A stretch of DNA of 64,000 nt from Candidatus Omnitrophota bacterium (GCA_023229385.1 JALNZI010000001.1:1-64000), one strand, 5' to 3'. Shown: positions 1-9,262, numbered from the stretch's first letter. Notes: a model not told the origin generated them from the sequence alone. Numbers and translations: made by a program.

Positions 1-102
1 CCACAGGTAGCACTTGGACAGCAATCGGATACGGTACTGGACGGAATAACACCACAGGCAGCTCTTGGACAGCAATCGGATACAGTGCTGGACTGTACCA
101 GT
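1..102 (+). repeat. 51-base tandem repeat inside the fibre gene
   Basis: Two adjacent in-frame 51-base units (1-51 and 52-102) are nearly identical in their first half (ACAGCAATCGGATAC in both) and diverge towards the end. They encode a 17-residue unit. The array probably continues upstream of the window. Confidence 0.8.
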
Positions 103-530
103 TAGGATCTAACTGGTTTGCAATTGACGGGTATGGTGATCGTGTCTCTGCTGCAAATGAGCTAGCTAATACTCCCATCATCGGTACATTAGCTTCAACC
201 GCTGCTGCACAGACGTTATCACTCAATGCAGTGACTACAGTCTATTCCGTAAATGAGCAAAACACTACATTAAGCACCAGTCAAACCCTGGCAGCCAACT
301 GTACTGGCAATCAGGTTATTGGTGCGAGCAGTCTGTCAATCGCGCTGCCGACCGCTCCGTTTGCGGGTGAAGAGATCACTTTCCTTCAGCATGGATACGC
401 ATTCACGTTGACCGCTGCGTCTGCCATCATCTACTATGGATCAGCTACTGCTGTTGCATCCGCAAGCATCCCCGCAGCAAACGCAATCACCAGAGCGATC
501 TATGATGGATCCGCCTGGAATGTGAGGTAA
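3..530 (+). CDS. Tail fibre / adhesin, C-terminal part (5' end outside window)
   Basis: The frame is open from base 3 with no stop, so the gene starts before the window. It begins with two copies of a 17-residue glycine/threonine-rich repeat (core SSWTAIGYGTG), followed by a low-complexity Ser/Ala/Thr beta-type tail. Such repeats are typical of trimeric phage fibre shafts. The next gene follows after 3 bases. GC content and codon choice (many GCN, CTG, CGC codons) are much richer than in the rest of the window, suggesting exchange of the fibre tip with a phage of another host. Its receptor is unknown. Confidence 0.75.
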   Translation, partial: TGSTWTAIGYGTGRNNTTGSSWTAIGYSAGLYQLGSNWFAIDGYGDRVSAANELANTPIIGTLASTAAAQTLSLNAVTTVYSVNEQNTTLSTSQTLAANCTGNQVIGASSLSIALPTAPFAGEEITFLQHGYAFTLTAASAIIYYGSATAVASASIPAANAITRAIYDGSAWNVR

Positions 531-533
531 CAA

Positions 534-761
534 ATGAACTTAGAACTTTACACAGCATATGACCGGATTGCCATGGTGGGTGAATTTGGAGACGCCATTG
601 CTCAATTGGATGCGATCACGCCTGTCTCTGGGGCTACTGAGGGTAGTCGAGAATTTCGGGCGTCTCTGATATCAGGCAGTTACACGTTGGTGGCTCTTTA
701 CTATGGTACTGATCAACCAACCGCAGGATCTCCGGACCACTACGTGCTGGAGCCGGTATAA
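534..761 (+). CDS. Small protein downstream of the fibre gene
   Basis: This 75-residue protein has no recognised domain. It begins 3 bases after the fibre stop, with a GAGG Shine-Dalgarno overlapping the end of that gene, so the two are translationally linked. It shares the higher GC of the fibre gene and was probably acquired with it. A fibre chaperone, cap or attachment factor is possible from position only. Confidence 0.6.
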   Translation: MNLELYTAYDRIAMVGEFGDAIAQLDAITPVSGATEGSREFRASLISGSYTLVALYYGTDQPTAGSPDHYVLEPV

Positions 762-770
762 TTGTTATAA

Positions 771-776
771 TATAAT
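771..776 (+). promoter_or_regulatory. TATAAT box 5 nt before a start codon
   Basis: TATAAT stands 5 nt before the ATG at 782, and no Shine-Dalgarno is present. It marks the change from the GC-rich fibre segment back to AT-rich DNA. A second, overlapping TATAAT lies 5 bases further upstream. Confidence 0.45.
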
Positions 777-781
777 TAGCT

Positions 782-961
782 ATGATTCAAAACATATATA
801 ATAAATTATTGCCGAATGGTATATTTTATGATCAACCTGACCATACAAAAAGTAGAAATATTGCATTAGGTGAAATGCCACTAGATTACAAAGACTACCA
901 AAAAATATTAGAAAATAGCTATCCAAAATACACATTAACAAAGGAGCATTCAAATGAATAA
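782..961 (+). CDS. Small hypothetical protein, 59 aa
   Basis: Starts with MIQNIYNKLLPNGIFYDQPD and ends by overlapping the next gene by 8 bases. That next gene has AAGGAG 7 nt before its ATG, inside this ORF, which supports this being a real coupled upstream gene. The sequence resembles fibre-assembly or 'tail fibre assembly'-type small proteins only in context; no domain was recognised. Confidence 0.5.
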   Translation: MIQNIYNKLLPNGIFYDQPDHTKSRNIALGEMPLDYKDYQKILENSYPKYTLTKEHSNE

Positions 962-1337
962 TTTAGAAATAATTACTATATTCGATGTGCTGAACAATTC
1001 GGAGCCAGAATTAGTCAATATAAAAAGCGCATATTGGATAAGTATGAATATTAAATTAATAACTCCGTACATACTAGCCTTCAATAAATTAAGAGATTCC
1101 TTATTATCTACCTTAGAGTATAAAGAATATGAAAACGAAATAAAATCTTCTGTGGATGAATGCTCCAAAAAAGAAATTAACGAAAAATATTCAAACATGC
1201 TGAATAATCATGATACCATAATGAATAAATACCTATCCAAAAAGGTTAATCCACCAGCATGGTATAAAATTTCAATTAATGATATTGCGGGCATAAAGCC
1301 CGGAGATATTCCGAAATTATTGGAATTAATTATTTAA
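954..1337 (+). CDS. Hypothetical protein, possible fibre-associated chaperone
   Basis: 127 residues, acidic, mostly helical by composition, with a strong AAGGAG Shine-Dalgarno at 941-946. Residues 45-80 are rich in Lys/Glu heptad-like segments. The C-terminus (GIKPGDIPKLLELII) is hydrophobic. The position after a fibre tip and its small partner suggests a fibre-assembly role, but nothing in the sequence proves it. Confidence 0.55.
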   Translation: MNNLEIITIFDVLNNSEPELVNIKSAYWISMNIKLITPYILAFNKLRDSLLSTLEYKEYENEIKSSVDECSKKEINEKYSNMLNNHDTIMNKYLSKKVNPPAWYKISINDIAGIKPGDIPKLLELII

Positions 1338-1610
1338 TAATATTCACAATACGCAAACAGTACAGTGTCATTGATCTCATATGCCAGATTTATTAAAACC
1401 TCATAATATTTTTTGTAATATCAAATACTACATATTTTCCAATTTAATTATATAATAGTATATTATAATAGATTTCATTTTAATCCTTACTAACTTTAAC
1501 CAATCATCCTAATTGAAATTATCGTTCTAATATCAAATATACAATACTAATGAAACCTAGATGAATAGCTAGTAAAAATGATTTAGGCAAAAAATATATA
1601 AATAAATATC
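1338..1610. other. Non-coding gap before the adhesin operon
   Basis: About 270 AT-rich bases with no convincing ORF, no T-tailed hairpin and no tRNA signature. The only recognisable element is the TATAAATA late box at its right end. Confidence 0.5.
1597..1604 (+). promoter_or_regulatory. T4-type late promoter, TATAAATA, 6 nt from the ATG
   Basis: An exact match to the T4 late consensus TATAAATA, followed by 6 nt and then the ATG at 1611. No Shine-Dalgarno is present. With normal geometry transcription would start at or next to the ATG. It should drive the adhesin operon 1611-5285. Confidence 0.75.
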
Positions 1611-3134
1611 ATGAGTAGTATTATAGCAACATACGCAACAGGCCAAGCCCTTTTAGAAGGTTTACATTCTTTCTTAATGCTAGGCCATACACTTGCGCCA
1701 GTTTACACCTCAGCTAACTCGCTGACTACATTTACCCCTGGAACTGGATGGACAGGCAACAACACCACAGGCTATGTTCATGCAACTGGAAATACTGCTG
1801 CACTCACTGAGTCAACGGCTTTACTAGTTGGAAGAACATACACACTCACTATCAATGTGACTGCTTATACATCAGGATCTATTGGCTACTCAGCGGGTGG
1901 CTTCTCTTCGAGCACAATAACTTCAACATATACTCGAACATTTGTAGCTACCACTACAACAGCTTTGGCTATTACTCCGACATCTGATTTCGTAGGTACG
2001 ATCACAACCAGCTTGATCGTAACACCTGTAAGTGACTGCTACATTGACGATGCGGTAGGGACTGCCTCTAGTGTATATGAGCTATTCACAATTACTTTTA
2101 CAAGTGCTACAGCATTTACAGTAGTTGGATCTGTTAATGGCTCGCTGGGAACTGGAGCGGTTGGAACCACGTTCACTTCAACCTACGTGAATTTTACAAT
2201 TGTAGCTGGAAGCACAGCAAATGTTGTAGGTGATGTTATTCAACTACAAATGACTGCACCTTGGACTGCTTTGGTACACTCACAAGCTGCTCAATATACT
2301 TGGCAAACTCCTGGTAATGACAATAATGGGGGTGCCACTGTTGGGCTGTTATGTTCTTCAAATATCACAACGAACTACTTTGATGCTCAAGTTGTTATGT
2401 ATCCAGTATGGCAACCAGCGCTTGCTGAAGCATCACAATGGAAACGATATGCTGGAGCTTACTGGACATTAGGACCAGCGACAGGTCAAGCATGTACGCT
2501 GTATGCTGTAGCTGACGGTAGATTCTGTTACGCTTGTTGTTTGGTTGGTTCTACGTATTCATCTGCTTGCTTTGGATGGATGGATGCGACCAATACAATT
2601 GACCAACATCCGCAACCTCTATTGATTGGTGGAAACGCACTTACTGCTGTACCCTGGTCAGATTCTTCTAGTAGATCTCCAATTGCGCTAAACTTTGGTG
2701 CTGGTTGGCGTGAAACTAACTACCGTGATTCAGGTGTAATCAATTCAAACTTAATAACATATATGCCAAACGGCAGGATAGCTGGATTACAGCTAGCAAG
2801 TGGATACAGTTATGAAACTCAATGTGACAGCATATCCATAACGGATGGAAGACTGGGTGCTCGTCTTCAAACAAACTTGGATGACACTATACCTTTATTT
2901 ACTATCAAAATACAAACCGCAACTAGTTATGCAAATCCAAATAATCAACCTGTTTCGGCGGGGGTACTGGGAATAATCCCGTTTGTTAAAGTAATGCCAT
3001 GTAATAAGGCAGATGGGTCTCTAATAGGAGGTGGTGTTATATTTAGAAACATTATGAACAGACGAAAGTATATAACCCTTCAAAATGGATATATTACTGA
3101 TGTTTCAAATACCTATGCTCTGGAGCTTGCATAA
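1611..3134 (+). CDS. Tail fibre / adhesin with carbohydrate-binding-like module
   Basis: 507 residues. Residues about 40-135 form a beta-sandwich-like module of the type common in phage fibres: GW-TG, then TYTLTINVT, GSIGYSAGGF, and a closing PTSDFVGTITTSLIV. The same module recurs in the protein starting at 5304. The rest is Ser/Thr/Gly/Ala-rich, with a conserved-looking C-terminal half (MYPVWQPALAEASQWKRYAG onward) that may form a head or tip domain. It is first in an operon: its TAATG overlap starts the next gene. Receptor binding is inferred. Confidence 0.7.
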   Translation: MSSIIATYATGQALLEGLHSFLMLGHTLAPVYTSANSLTTFTPGTGWTGNNTTGYVHATGNTAALTESTALLVGRTYTLTINVTAYTSGSIGYSAGGFSSSTITSTYTRTFVATTTTALAITPTSDFVGTITTSLIVTPVSDCYIDDAVGTASSVYELFTITFTSATAFTVVGSVNGSLGTGAVGTTFTSTYVNFTIVAGSTANVVGDVIQLQMTAPWTALVHSQAAQYTWQTPGNDNNGGATVGLLCSSNITTNYFDAQVVMYPVWQPALAEASQWKRYAGAYWTLGPATGQACTLYAVADGRFCYACCLVGSTYSSACFGWMDATNTIDQHPQPLLIGGNALTAVPWSDSSSRSPIALNFGAGWRETNYRDSGVINSNLITYMPNGRIAGLQLASGYSYETQCDSISITDGRLGARLQTNLDDTIPLFTIKIQTATSYANPNNQPVSAGVLGIIPFVKVMPCNKADGSLIGGGVIFRNIMNRRKYITLQNGYITDVSNTYALELA

Positions 3135-4180
3135 TGCCTACACCTAAATACCTATTCACCACATATACATCAGCACAGGATGCACTAAACAGTATAGATA
3201 CATGGCTAGTGAATACTATGGGGTACACTAGAAACCTAGCACCAACTGCTGATACTGTTACATACACTGGGTACAAGGCGCACTATCAGTTTACATTTAT
3301 TACAGGTGAAGTAATTTACCTCAACTTCCATACTGATACAGTAAACTCTAAATTGTATTTAACTACATCAAGAGCATATTCATCTTCATTAGAGTGGAAT
3401 GTGCAATCCGGAACTCCTAAAGTACAATCAGGGGCTGTTATTTATGGAACCATAGTCATACCAACTACAACAACAAATAATAGTTTGTATTTATTTGGGG
3501 ACGCATCTGGTAATTGTCAAGTATTTGTTCAACGTGGAAATAATATAAGTGCTTCTGATTTGATGCAATGGGGTGTGCTTAATAAGTCAGGATTTGGGGT
3601 ATGGACCGGTGGGTGCTATTTTGATTCCTGGTTACTCCCATCTACAATATTGAGTTCAAGTAATTCAGGGCCGTGTATTATTAATGCAACTAATCAGCAC
3701 AGTCCTTATGGAGCAGTGGATGTTTCGGTTGATGGGCTAACAGATTGGGGTGCTATTTATATACTAGGTGGCCGTGGTCAACAGGAATATGAACCAGATA
3801 ATCCATTAAGAACTACGTCTACTTATTACAGTAGTATTGTAGTTGGGCTCAATTTGACTACAAATACTAATCTACTAGTCTCCGATATGACTGATGGAAG
3901 TACTTATTATTGTCCCAATCAATTATGTAATGTGGTTGAAGACTTTGCATCTGGATATGTTAATAATATGACAGGGAGAATTGTCTTTGGACAAAATACA
4001 ACGATATACGTTAGACATGAAGCAACTCAACGAATATCCCCAATTGGTTGTATACCATTCGGTTATCATTGCCCAATAGCAGGTGCTTATCAGTACGTAG
4101 CCCCTGGAACCCAGCTAGTGCAAGATGACCGCACATTTATCATGATTGGAAATATCGCTGCGGAGATGGTAAGTGTCTAA
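3134..4180 (+). CDS. Putative tail fibre / virion protein
   Basis: 348 residues, coupled to the previous gene by a TAATG overlap. It opens with a short helical segment (AQDALNSIDTWLVNTMGYTRN) like the start of the preceding protein (TGQALLEGLHSFLMLGHTL), then a long beta-rich region ending in a PIGCIPFGYHCP tract that parallels LGIIPFVKVMPCN in the neighbour. This suggests the two are paralogous virion proteins with a shared N- and C-terminal layout. No enzyme motif was seen. Confidence 0.6.
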   Translation: MPTPKYLFTTYTSAQDALNSIDTWLVNTMGYTRNLAPTADTVTYTGYKAHYQFTFITGEVIYLNFHTDTVNSKLYLTTSRAYSSSLEWNVQSGTPKVQSGAVIYGTIVIPTTTTNNSLYLFGDASGNCQVFVQRGNNISASDLMQWGVLNKSGFGVWTGGCYFDSWLLPSTILSSSNSGPCIINATNQHSPYGAVDVSVDGLTDWGAIYILGGRGQQEYEPDNPLRTTSTYYSSIVVGLNLTTNTNLLVSDMTDGSTYYCPNQLCNVVEDFASGYVNNMTGRIVFGQNTTIYVRHEATQRISPIGCIPFGYHCPIAGAYQYVAPGTQLVQDDRTFIMIGNIAAEMVSV

Positions 4181-5285
4181 TCCCTTAGCGGTAATTGCTC
4201 CTAAGTTTGGCCCACTTAGTTTACAGCTATCTAAGCGTTACTTAGCAGCTTCAGTAACTAATGCCGCCTTTGTTGGATATCTACCGGATGGCCAAAAAGT
4301 AAGTGTATCCGGTGGCGGAGGTGTAATGCCTCTTGGACCGTCTTTTGGAATGAGAGTTTCAGATGGTTCGATACTTCAATTAACACCTCAAAAAGACTTT
4401 GGATCTGGATTACCAAACAATAAATCCATAACTCTTACATATGGGCAACCATCTGAACCAACTCACTACAGATCTGATCCACTTTCTTTAGTAAAATTCA
4501 ATACATTAGGATCTCTGAACTTTACACAAGTCAAACATTCAGATGGTCCATTATCTCTAAGAAATCAAAATCCAAAATATACATACAAAGTATCCGTTCC
4601 GCCTAAAGTACATGATTTTGACATAACAGCTAAAGCATTATTTTCTGATAAATATTCCTCTACTGAAGCATCTTATAGAATATTTGGTGGCAGAAATAGT
4701 GCTCCAACTTGTACCTGGATATTACCGGCAACTAGTGAATGTAGAATAGATGAAACATTAACTCCAACAGTATTATTAATTGATCCAGATGGCGATGATG
4801 TGGCTTGGACAATATATGCCAATGGAGTTTCGATTGCATCTAGTACGGATACTGTATCTGGAAATGAAGTATCTGGAACATATATAGCTTCATCACTAGG
4901 AACTATTGCATTTTCAATTACAATGACCGATACTTTAGGATCTTCTGCAATTGTAGCTGGTCCAACTGTTACTGTTATTAATGATCAATATCCAATTGGA
5001 ATATTTATTACTAAATCTACTCAAGTACACACAGGAAGCAAAGTTCAAATAACATTTAGAATTAGTGATCCGGATGAAGACACTATTAATTATTCGCTTA
5101 GTAATAACGATTCTGTGATTGTTACTGGAACTGCGACTGAAGAAGTAACAATTCAATCAAAATGGACTGCTTCTAGTGGATCTAATCAATTTAAATTAAT
5201 AGTTGGCGATAAATATGGTAATGCGCCTGAAATAGTAGGGCCATTAATAAAAGTTGTTCCTAGAAGAACAATCTCAAATAATTAA
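4173..5285 (+). CDS. Virion protein with tandem Ig/cadherin-like domains
   Basis: 370 residues, GTG start, overlapping the previous gene by 8 bases. The last 210 residues hold two Ig- or cadherin-like domains, each with an acidic calcium-site-like turn (DPDGDDV near 210 and DPDEDTI near 297). The N-terminal part looks like a virion attachment domain. Such Ig-like domains are common on capsid or tail surfaces and bind glycans weakly. The role is inferred from fold signature and neighbours. Confidence 0.65.
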   Translation: MSNPLAVIAPKFGPLSLQLSKRYLAASVTNAAFVGYLPDGQKVSVSGGGGVMPLGPSFGMRVSDGSILQLTPQKDFGSGLPNNKSITLTYGQPSEPTHYRSDPLSLVKFNTLGSLNFTQVKHSDGPLSLRNQNPKYTYKVSVPPKVHDFDITAKALFSDKYSSTEASYRIFGGRNSAPTCTWILPATSECRIDETLTPTVLLIDPDGDDVAWTIYANGVSIASSTDTVSGNEVSGTYIASSLGTIAFSITMTDTLGSSAIVAGPTVTVINDQYPIGIFITKSTQVHTGSKVQITFRISDPDEDTINYSLSNNDSVIVTGTATEEVTIQSKWTASSGSNQFKLIVGDKYGNAPEIVGPLIKVVPRRTISNN

Positions 5286-5289
5286 TACA

Positions 5290-5297
5290 TATAAATA
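5290..5297 (+). promoter_or_regulatory. T4-type late promoter, TATAAATA, 6 nt from the ATG
   Basis: TATAAATA followed by TTAATC and the ATG at 5304. The spacing is the same 6 nt as at 1611 and there is no Shine-Dalgarno. Confidence 0.75.
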
Positions 5298-5303
5298 TTA
5301 ATC

Positions 5304-8300
5304 ATGAGCTTACCTAAATTGAATCCAGACACTTATTATGGAATTAAAACTGGTCCTATTAAAAATTTACCATACACTTTAGAAAATTTAGATAATAGGT
5401 ATGTATATGATGGAGCGGATTGTAATGGAATTGATATTACTGGAAAGTATCCACATGAATTAATTGTAAAACAATTAACAGGTGTGCAAGCTGGATTAGA
5501 AATAATTGATACTGATTTTGAGTTTAATCCAACTAACAATGAAACAGATTTAATTCCTAGTAATGGTGGTACTGGAATTACACATGGAAGAATATTCATA
5601 AATGGAATTGAAAAAAAATGCTGGGTTGCTCAATCAACATTAGGTGTTATGAATTTTACCATTGATTATTGGAACAATTCTATAGTAGATACTTCATTAA
5701 AACAATCATCCAATTCTCTTTCAATGTGGAAATGGAATTCTATTAAATTTGCATATATTTCTTCATTAAATTCATATGCTTGGATTGCAGGTGCAGGTAG
5801 AAATTCAGCAGGAAATACAAGTGGAGCACACGGAATAGCTGCACCTGAAAAAATAGCATATGCTCTACATAATATTAACACATATAATGAAGATGGAAGT
5901 ATTAAAGTATCTGCTTGGTCTTCTATTTCAACCATTGTAACCGGAGAAGATGGAACACTAATTAGTGGAGTATACACAGGAGGAATGAGTAAATGTGCTA
6001 TAGATGGATCAACAATATGCTATATTGGGGATAGTTCTAATGTTGCTAGAACGACTGATATATTAACTCCTAGTAGTTACACAGGTGTAACTTTTAGTGA
6101 ATTAGGTGATAATAATCATCTAAGCGGTATTGCAAATGATACATATGGAACTTGGGCCTTAATAAGTAGGGATGGTTTTTTATATAAATCAACCAATGAT
6201 GGGGTAACTTGGATACGAATATCTAATTTATCAATTATAGATAAAGATGGTAATAGTCATATTGCCGAAATAACATTAGATCCTAATTTAGGAAGTAGTG
6301 AACGTTCTGGGATATGGGGATCATTAAATTATGCATATGGTATATGGATAGCCACAATAGGGTCAGATCCAGGTAAATCAAGCGGATCTTCTTCAATTAC
6401 TTCTTATGCATATTCAAAAGATTTAATAAATTGGACATACTACTATGATTCATCATTAGCCATATTTACTGCAATTGATTATGATGGAATTAGGTGGTAT
6501 GGCACTGATCCAAGAAGTGGTGACAAATATGTTATAACAGAAAGTACTCAAAAATACAATATAGCTAGTGATGCTCAATCTTTCACTAAATCAGATACAG
6601 GAGCCTATAATTTAAGAATAATTCAAGATAATGCATTTGGAACTTGGATTAAGACTGATATTGGTTTTTCATATAGTTCAGATAATACCTCAAGTTCGGC
6701 TGTTGCTAATAGATATCATATTAATGCTTATACATCTAATTCAAATAACGACAATTCAAACTATGAAAGATTTACATTAAGTGGAGCTTATTATAAAACA
6801 ACTGATGCATCTGGATATACAAATTATGAAGCATATTCTTCAAATAATGTACCAGCTAATGCTAGTGATATATTAACAATAGAGTGTACTCACGCTTATT
6901 ATAAAACAGTACCAGATAATATTACCATATATACTGAAACTAGACCATTACGTGGAGATTATACAAAATATCTGCTAAATCTCACTAGAGACGATACGAA
7001 TGGTACATTTTATATCACTAGAGATGGATATACAACTGATTCTTCAGATTCTTCAATTTATCCATGTTTTGCTACACAAAAATACACAATATCAGAAACC
7101 CAAACAACCTCAACACTATTCTATCAAAAGTCAATTTCCAATTTCTCAACAGAGAATAATCCAACAATATACCAGATATTATTGAAATCTATTCCAGCAC
7201 ATGAACAGTTAAATTGTGAAAATGGGTTTGCAGTATCAGGTGATACTTTTTTCAGCGATTTACCAGATTCTAGATTAATAACTGATGCAAATGGAAAATT
7301 AACAAAAACTACTGAAAATCTAATTGGATATAAAAAAAGAACCTTATATAATTTCACCCCATTATCATTAACCGCAGGTACTGCAACAGATATTTTTAAT
7401 GTTGCAGCAAAATATTTAATAAAAGAAAATTCAACATATGCATATACATTAGGTTCTGAATTACTCACTGTCAATTGGACAGCTAATACAGGGTGGAGTG
7501 GATCATTTGCAACTGGATTTACTCATACATCTGGAACAGGTATATTGTCAGAAGGAACCTCATATACATCTGGATATATATATCAAATATCTTATACTAT
7601 TTCATATAGCGCAACAGCAGCAGGTAGTATTACAATCTATATTGGAGGCCAGACAATTTCTTCAATTTCAGCTACAGGTTCTTCAGTATTACAATTAAGC
7701 GCTTCTTCAAATATTTCAGTACTACCAACAACTGATTTTAATGGTACCTTAACATTATCGGTCAAAAAAATAGCAAAATTAGTATCTGGAAGTGGAACTA
7801 CTTACATTACTGCAACTAAATCAGCATCTGGGTTGTATTATAAAATTCCAAATGGATTCACAATAGATTCAACTGATTCTACAATAGTTGATACTAGTAT
7901 TAAATATTCAATAGTTCCAACTGGAATTTATAAAACAATAACTGGAATTAATACTACATATTCAACATCAGGTACAACTCAATGTTCAATAATTGTAGAA
8001 AATAATTCAGATATTGGTATTTTTTACGCAACTTCAACTGGATATACTACTAATTCAGCACTATCTACAATTGTTGGAATACCTACATTAAATGGAACTA
8101 ATATTATTCCTGCTAACTATATGACATCTCCCCATAAATTCACAATTGAATATGCTGGATATTGCCCAACTGGTTCAATTACCTGGACTTTTAATATGTA
8201 TGTCGGAGATATTTTGTTAAATACTACTCCAATAACTATCACAGGTAATTATTTTAAAAGATTTATAACAATAATACCTGATTACACTAATAGTGCTATA

Positions 8301-8441
8301 TATAGTATTAGAGATTCTTCTTCAGCAATTGCAGTTGATAATGTTAGTTTTGGTGATTTTAATACGGCTAATACAGTAAAATTGGTTATAACACCAACTT
8401 CAACTGCAAAATTATTATATATTGCAGTTGAAATAGATTAA
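5304..8441 (+). CDS. Large tail fibre / tailspike-like adhesin, 1045 aa
   Basis: The first about 430 residues carry sialidase/BNR-like propeller repeats (for example LYKSTNDGVTWIRI near 295), alternating with Trp-centred repeats such as TWALISRDG and IWIATIGSD. The middle is a Ser/Thr/Asn-rich shaft. Residues about 718-825 repeat the carbohydrate-binding-like module seen in the protein at 1611 (GWSGSF, TGFTHTSG, PTTDFNGTLTLSVKKI). It is the last + gene of the fibre cluster, convergent with the next. A receptor-binding or glycan-processing role is inferred; no catalytic residues were identified. Confidence 0.7.
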   Translation: MSLPKLNPDTYYGIKTGPIKNLPYTLENLDNRYVYDGADCNGIDITGKYPHELIVKQLTGVQAGLEIIDTDFEFNPTNNETDLIPSNGGTGITHGRIFINGIEKKCWVAQSTLGVMNFTIDYWNNSIVDTSLKQSSNSLSMWKWNSIKFAYISSLNSYAWIAGAGRNSAGNTSGAHGIAAPEKIAYALHNINTYNEDGSIKVSAWSSISTIVTGEDGTLISGVYTGGMSKCAIDGSTICYIGDSSNVARTTDILTPSSYTGVTFSELGDNNHLSGIANDTYGTWALISRDGFLYKSTNDGVTWIRISNLSIIDKDGNSHIAEITLDPNLGSSERSGIWGSLNYAYGIWIATIGSDPGKSSGSSSITSYAYSKDLINWTYYYDSSLAIFTAIDYDGIRWYGTDPRSGDKYVITESTQKYNIASDAQSFTKSDTGAYNLRIIQDNAFGTWIKTDIGFSYSSDNTSSSAVANRYHINAYTSNSNNDNSNYERFTLSGAYYKTTDASGYTNYEAYSSNNVPANASDILTIECTHAYYKTVPDNITIYTETRPLRGDYTKYLLNLTRDDTNGTFYITRDGYTTDSSDSSIYPCFATQKYTISETQTTSTLFYQKSISNFSTENNPTIYQILLKSIPAHEQLNCENGFAVSGDTFFSDLPDSRLITDANGKLTKTTENLIGYKKRTLYNFTPLSLTAGTATDIFNVAAKYLIKENSTYAYTLGSELLTVNWTANTGWSGSFATGFTHTSGTGILSEGTSYTSGYIYQISYTISYSATAAGSITIYIGGQTISSISATGSSVLQLSASSNISVLPTTDFNGTLTLSVKKIAKLVSGSGTTYITATKSASGLYYKIPNGFTIDSTDSTIVDTSIKYSIVPTGIYKTITGINTTYSTSGTTQCSIIVENNSDIGIFYATSTGYTTNSALSTIVGIPTLNGTNIIPANYMTSPHKFTIEYAGYCPTGSITWTFNMYVGDILLNTTPITITGNYFKRFITIIPDYTNSAIYSIRDSSSAIAVDNVSFGDFNTANTVKLVITPTSTAKLLYIAVEID

Positions 8442-8445
8442 TACA

Positions 8446-9081
8446 TTACCTATTTCCTAATATATTATGTGCTTGGTATTTAATAATAATGTGATTTCCT
8501 TCAAGCGCAATCACCTTATAGGTTGATCTATGAATTTTATTATTTTTTAATATACTTGATGCTTCATTTTTATTATGGAAATAAAGATTTAAATTTGAAA
8601 TACTAAAATTAATATTAGTATTTATATTAGTATTAGAAATAAAATCACTACATTTAAGCATGTAAATGTTAATTTGTCCACTCAATACTTCAATATTAAA
8701 TCTAAATGAATTATTTCCTTTTTTAATATTATGAAGAGTTTTATTATTAAAATTCCCAGCACTAACTTGCAATGGAATGCTATCATATGAAGTATCACTA
8801 TTAAAATTAATAATAATGCTATCATATTCATTCAGCTCTATTGCCATCAAACTGTGATACGCACTATACATTGTAGCTATCCATATACCATTATTATCAT
8901 AATAGCCTGAAGATGATAAAGAGTATTCTTCAGTAGAACTAACGGTATCCTTATGAGCTAAATAGGTATGAATCCACCCATTAGCTCCAACTAGATCATC
9001 AGCGTTGGTGAGCGCCTTAGCAGTGGTGGGCAATCCAAATACGATCATAAGAATTGCCATGAATTTGAGTAGCTTTTTCAT
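8446..9081 (-). CDS. Secreted protein with signal peptide
   Basis: The start at 9081 is chosen because AAGGAG lies 8 nt upstream and the protein then opens with a classic signal peptide (MKKLLKFMAILMIVFGLP, cleavage probably after TAKA). The mature part is about 190 residues, beta-rich, with no recognised catalytic motif. It ends 4 bases from the convergent adhesin gene. It has its own strong host-type promoter, unlike its neighbours, which fits a moron gene expressed independently of the lytic programme. An envelope or superinfection-exclusion role is possible but unproven. Confidence 0.65.
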   Translation of the reverse strand: MKKLLKFMAILMIVFGLPTTAKALTNADDLVGANGWIHTYLAHKDTVSSTEEYSLSSSGYYDNNGIWIATMYSAYHSLMAIELNEYDSIIINFNSDTSYDSIPLQVSAGNFNNKTLHNIKKGNNSFRFNIEVLSGQINIYMLKCSDFISNTNINTNINFSISNLNLYFHNKNEASSILKNNKIHRSTYKVIALEGNHIIIKYQAHNILGNR

Positions 9082-9116
9082 GATTTTCTCCTTAGTTGAG
9101 TGATCCATCTACCTGT

Positions 9117-9144
9117 AATATAAAAAAATTCAACCAATTGTCAA
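9117..9144 (-). promoter_or_regulatory. Host-type sigma-70 promoter
   Basis: On the minus strand TTGACA (9144-9139), a 16-nt spacer and TATATT (9122-9117) precede the secreted-protein gene, leaving a leader of about 30 nt with AAGGAG. This is the only promoter in the window with a consensus -35 that I found. Confidence 0.65.
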
Positions 9145-9171
9145 GTTAATTCATAAAAAGTTAAAAATAAT

Positions 9172-9242
9172 TGTTTAGAGGGGGTAAAAATGCAAGCTAA
9201 CAGACTTACTCCATATTGACATTTGCCAGCCCCTAAACAGTT
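9172..9242 (-). other. Long-stem element upstream of the secreted-protein promoter
   Basis: TTTAGAGGGG and CCCCTAAA can pair (one bulged base) and enclose a loop of roughly 40 bases. The segment is richer in G+C than its surroundings. It may be a terminator without a T-run, a leader RNA or the tail of the upstream transcript. Confidence 0.3.
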
Positions 9243-9262
9243 ATAAACCACTCTAGCTTTGA

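Noticed and set aside
231..530. Stand-alone 99-aa gene starting with GTG
   Set aside because: The frame is open back to base 3 and has the repeat in frame, so it is the end of a larger fibre gene.
7000..7698. Two + strand ORFs within the large adhesin
   Set aside because: Frame-shifted shadows of the 1045-residue gene with low-complexity translations.
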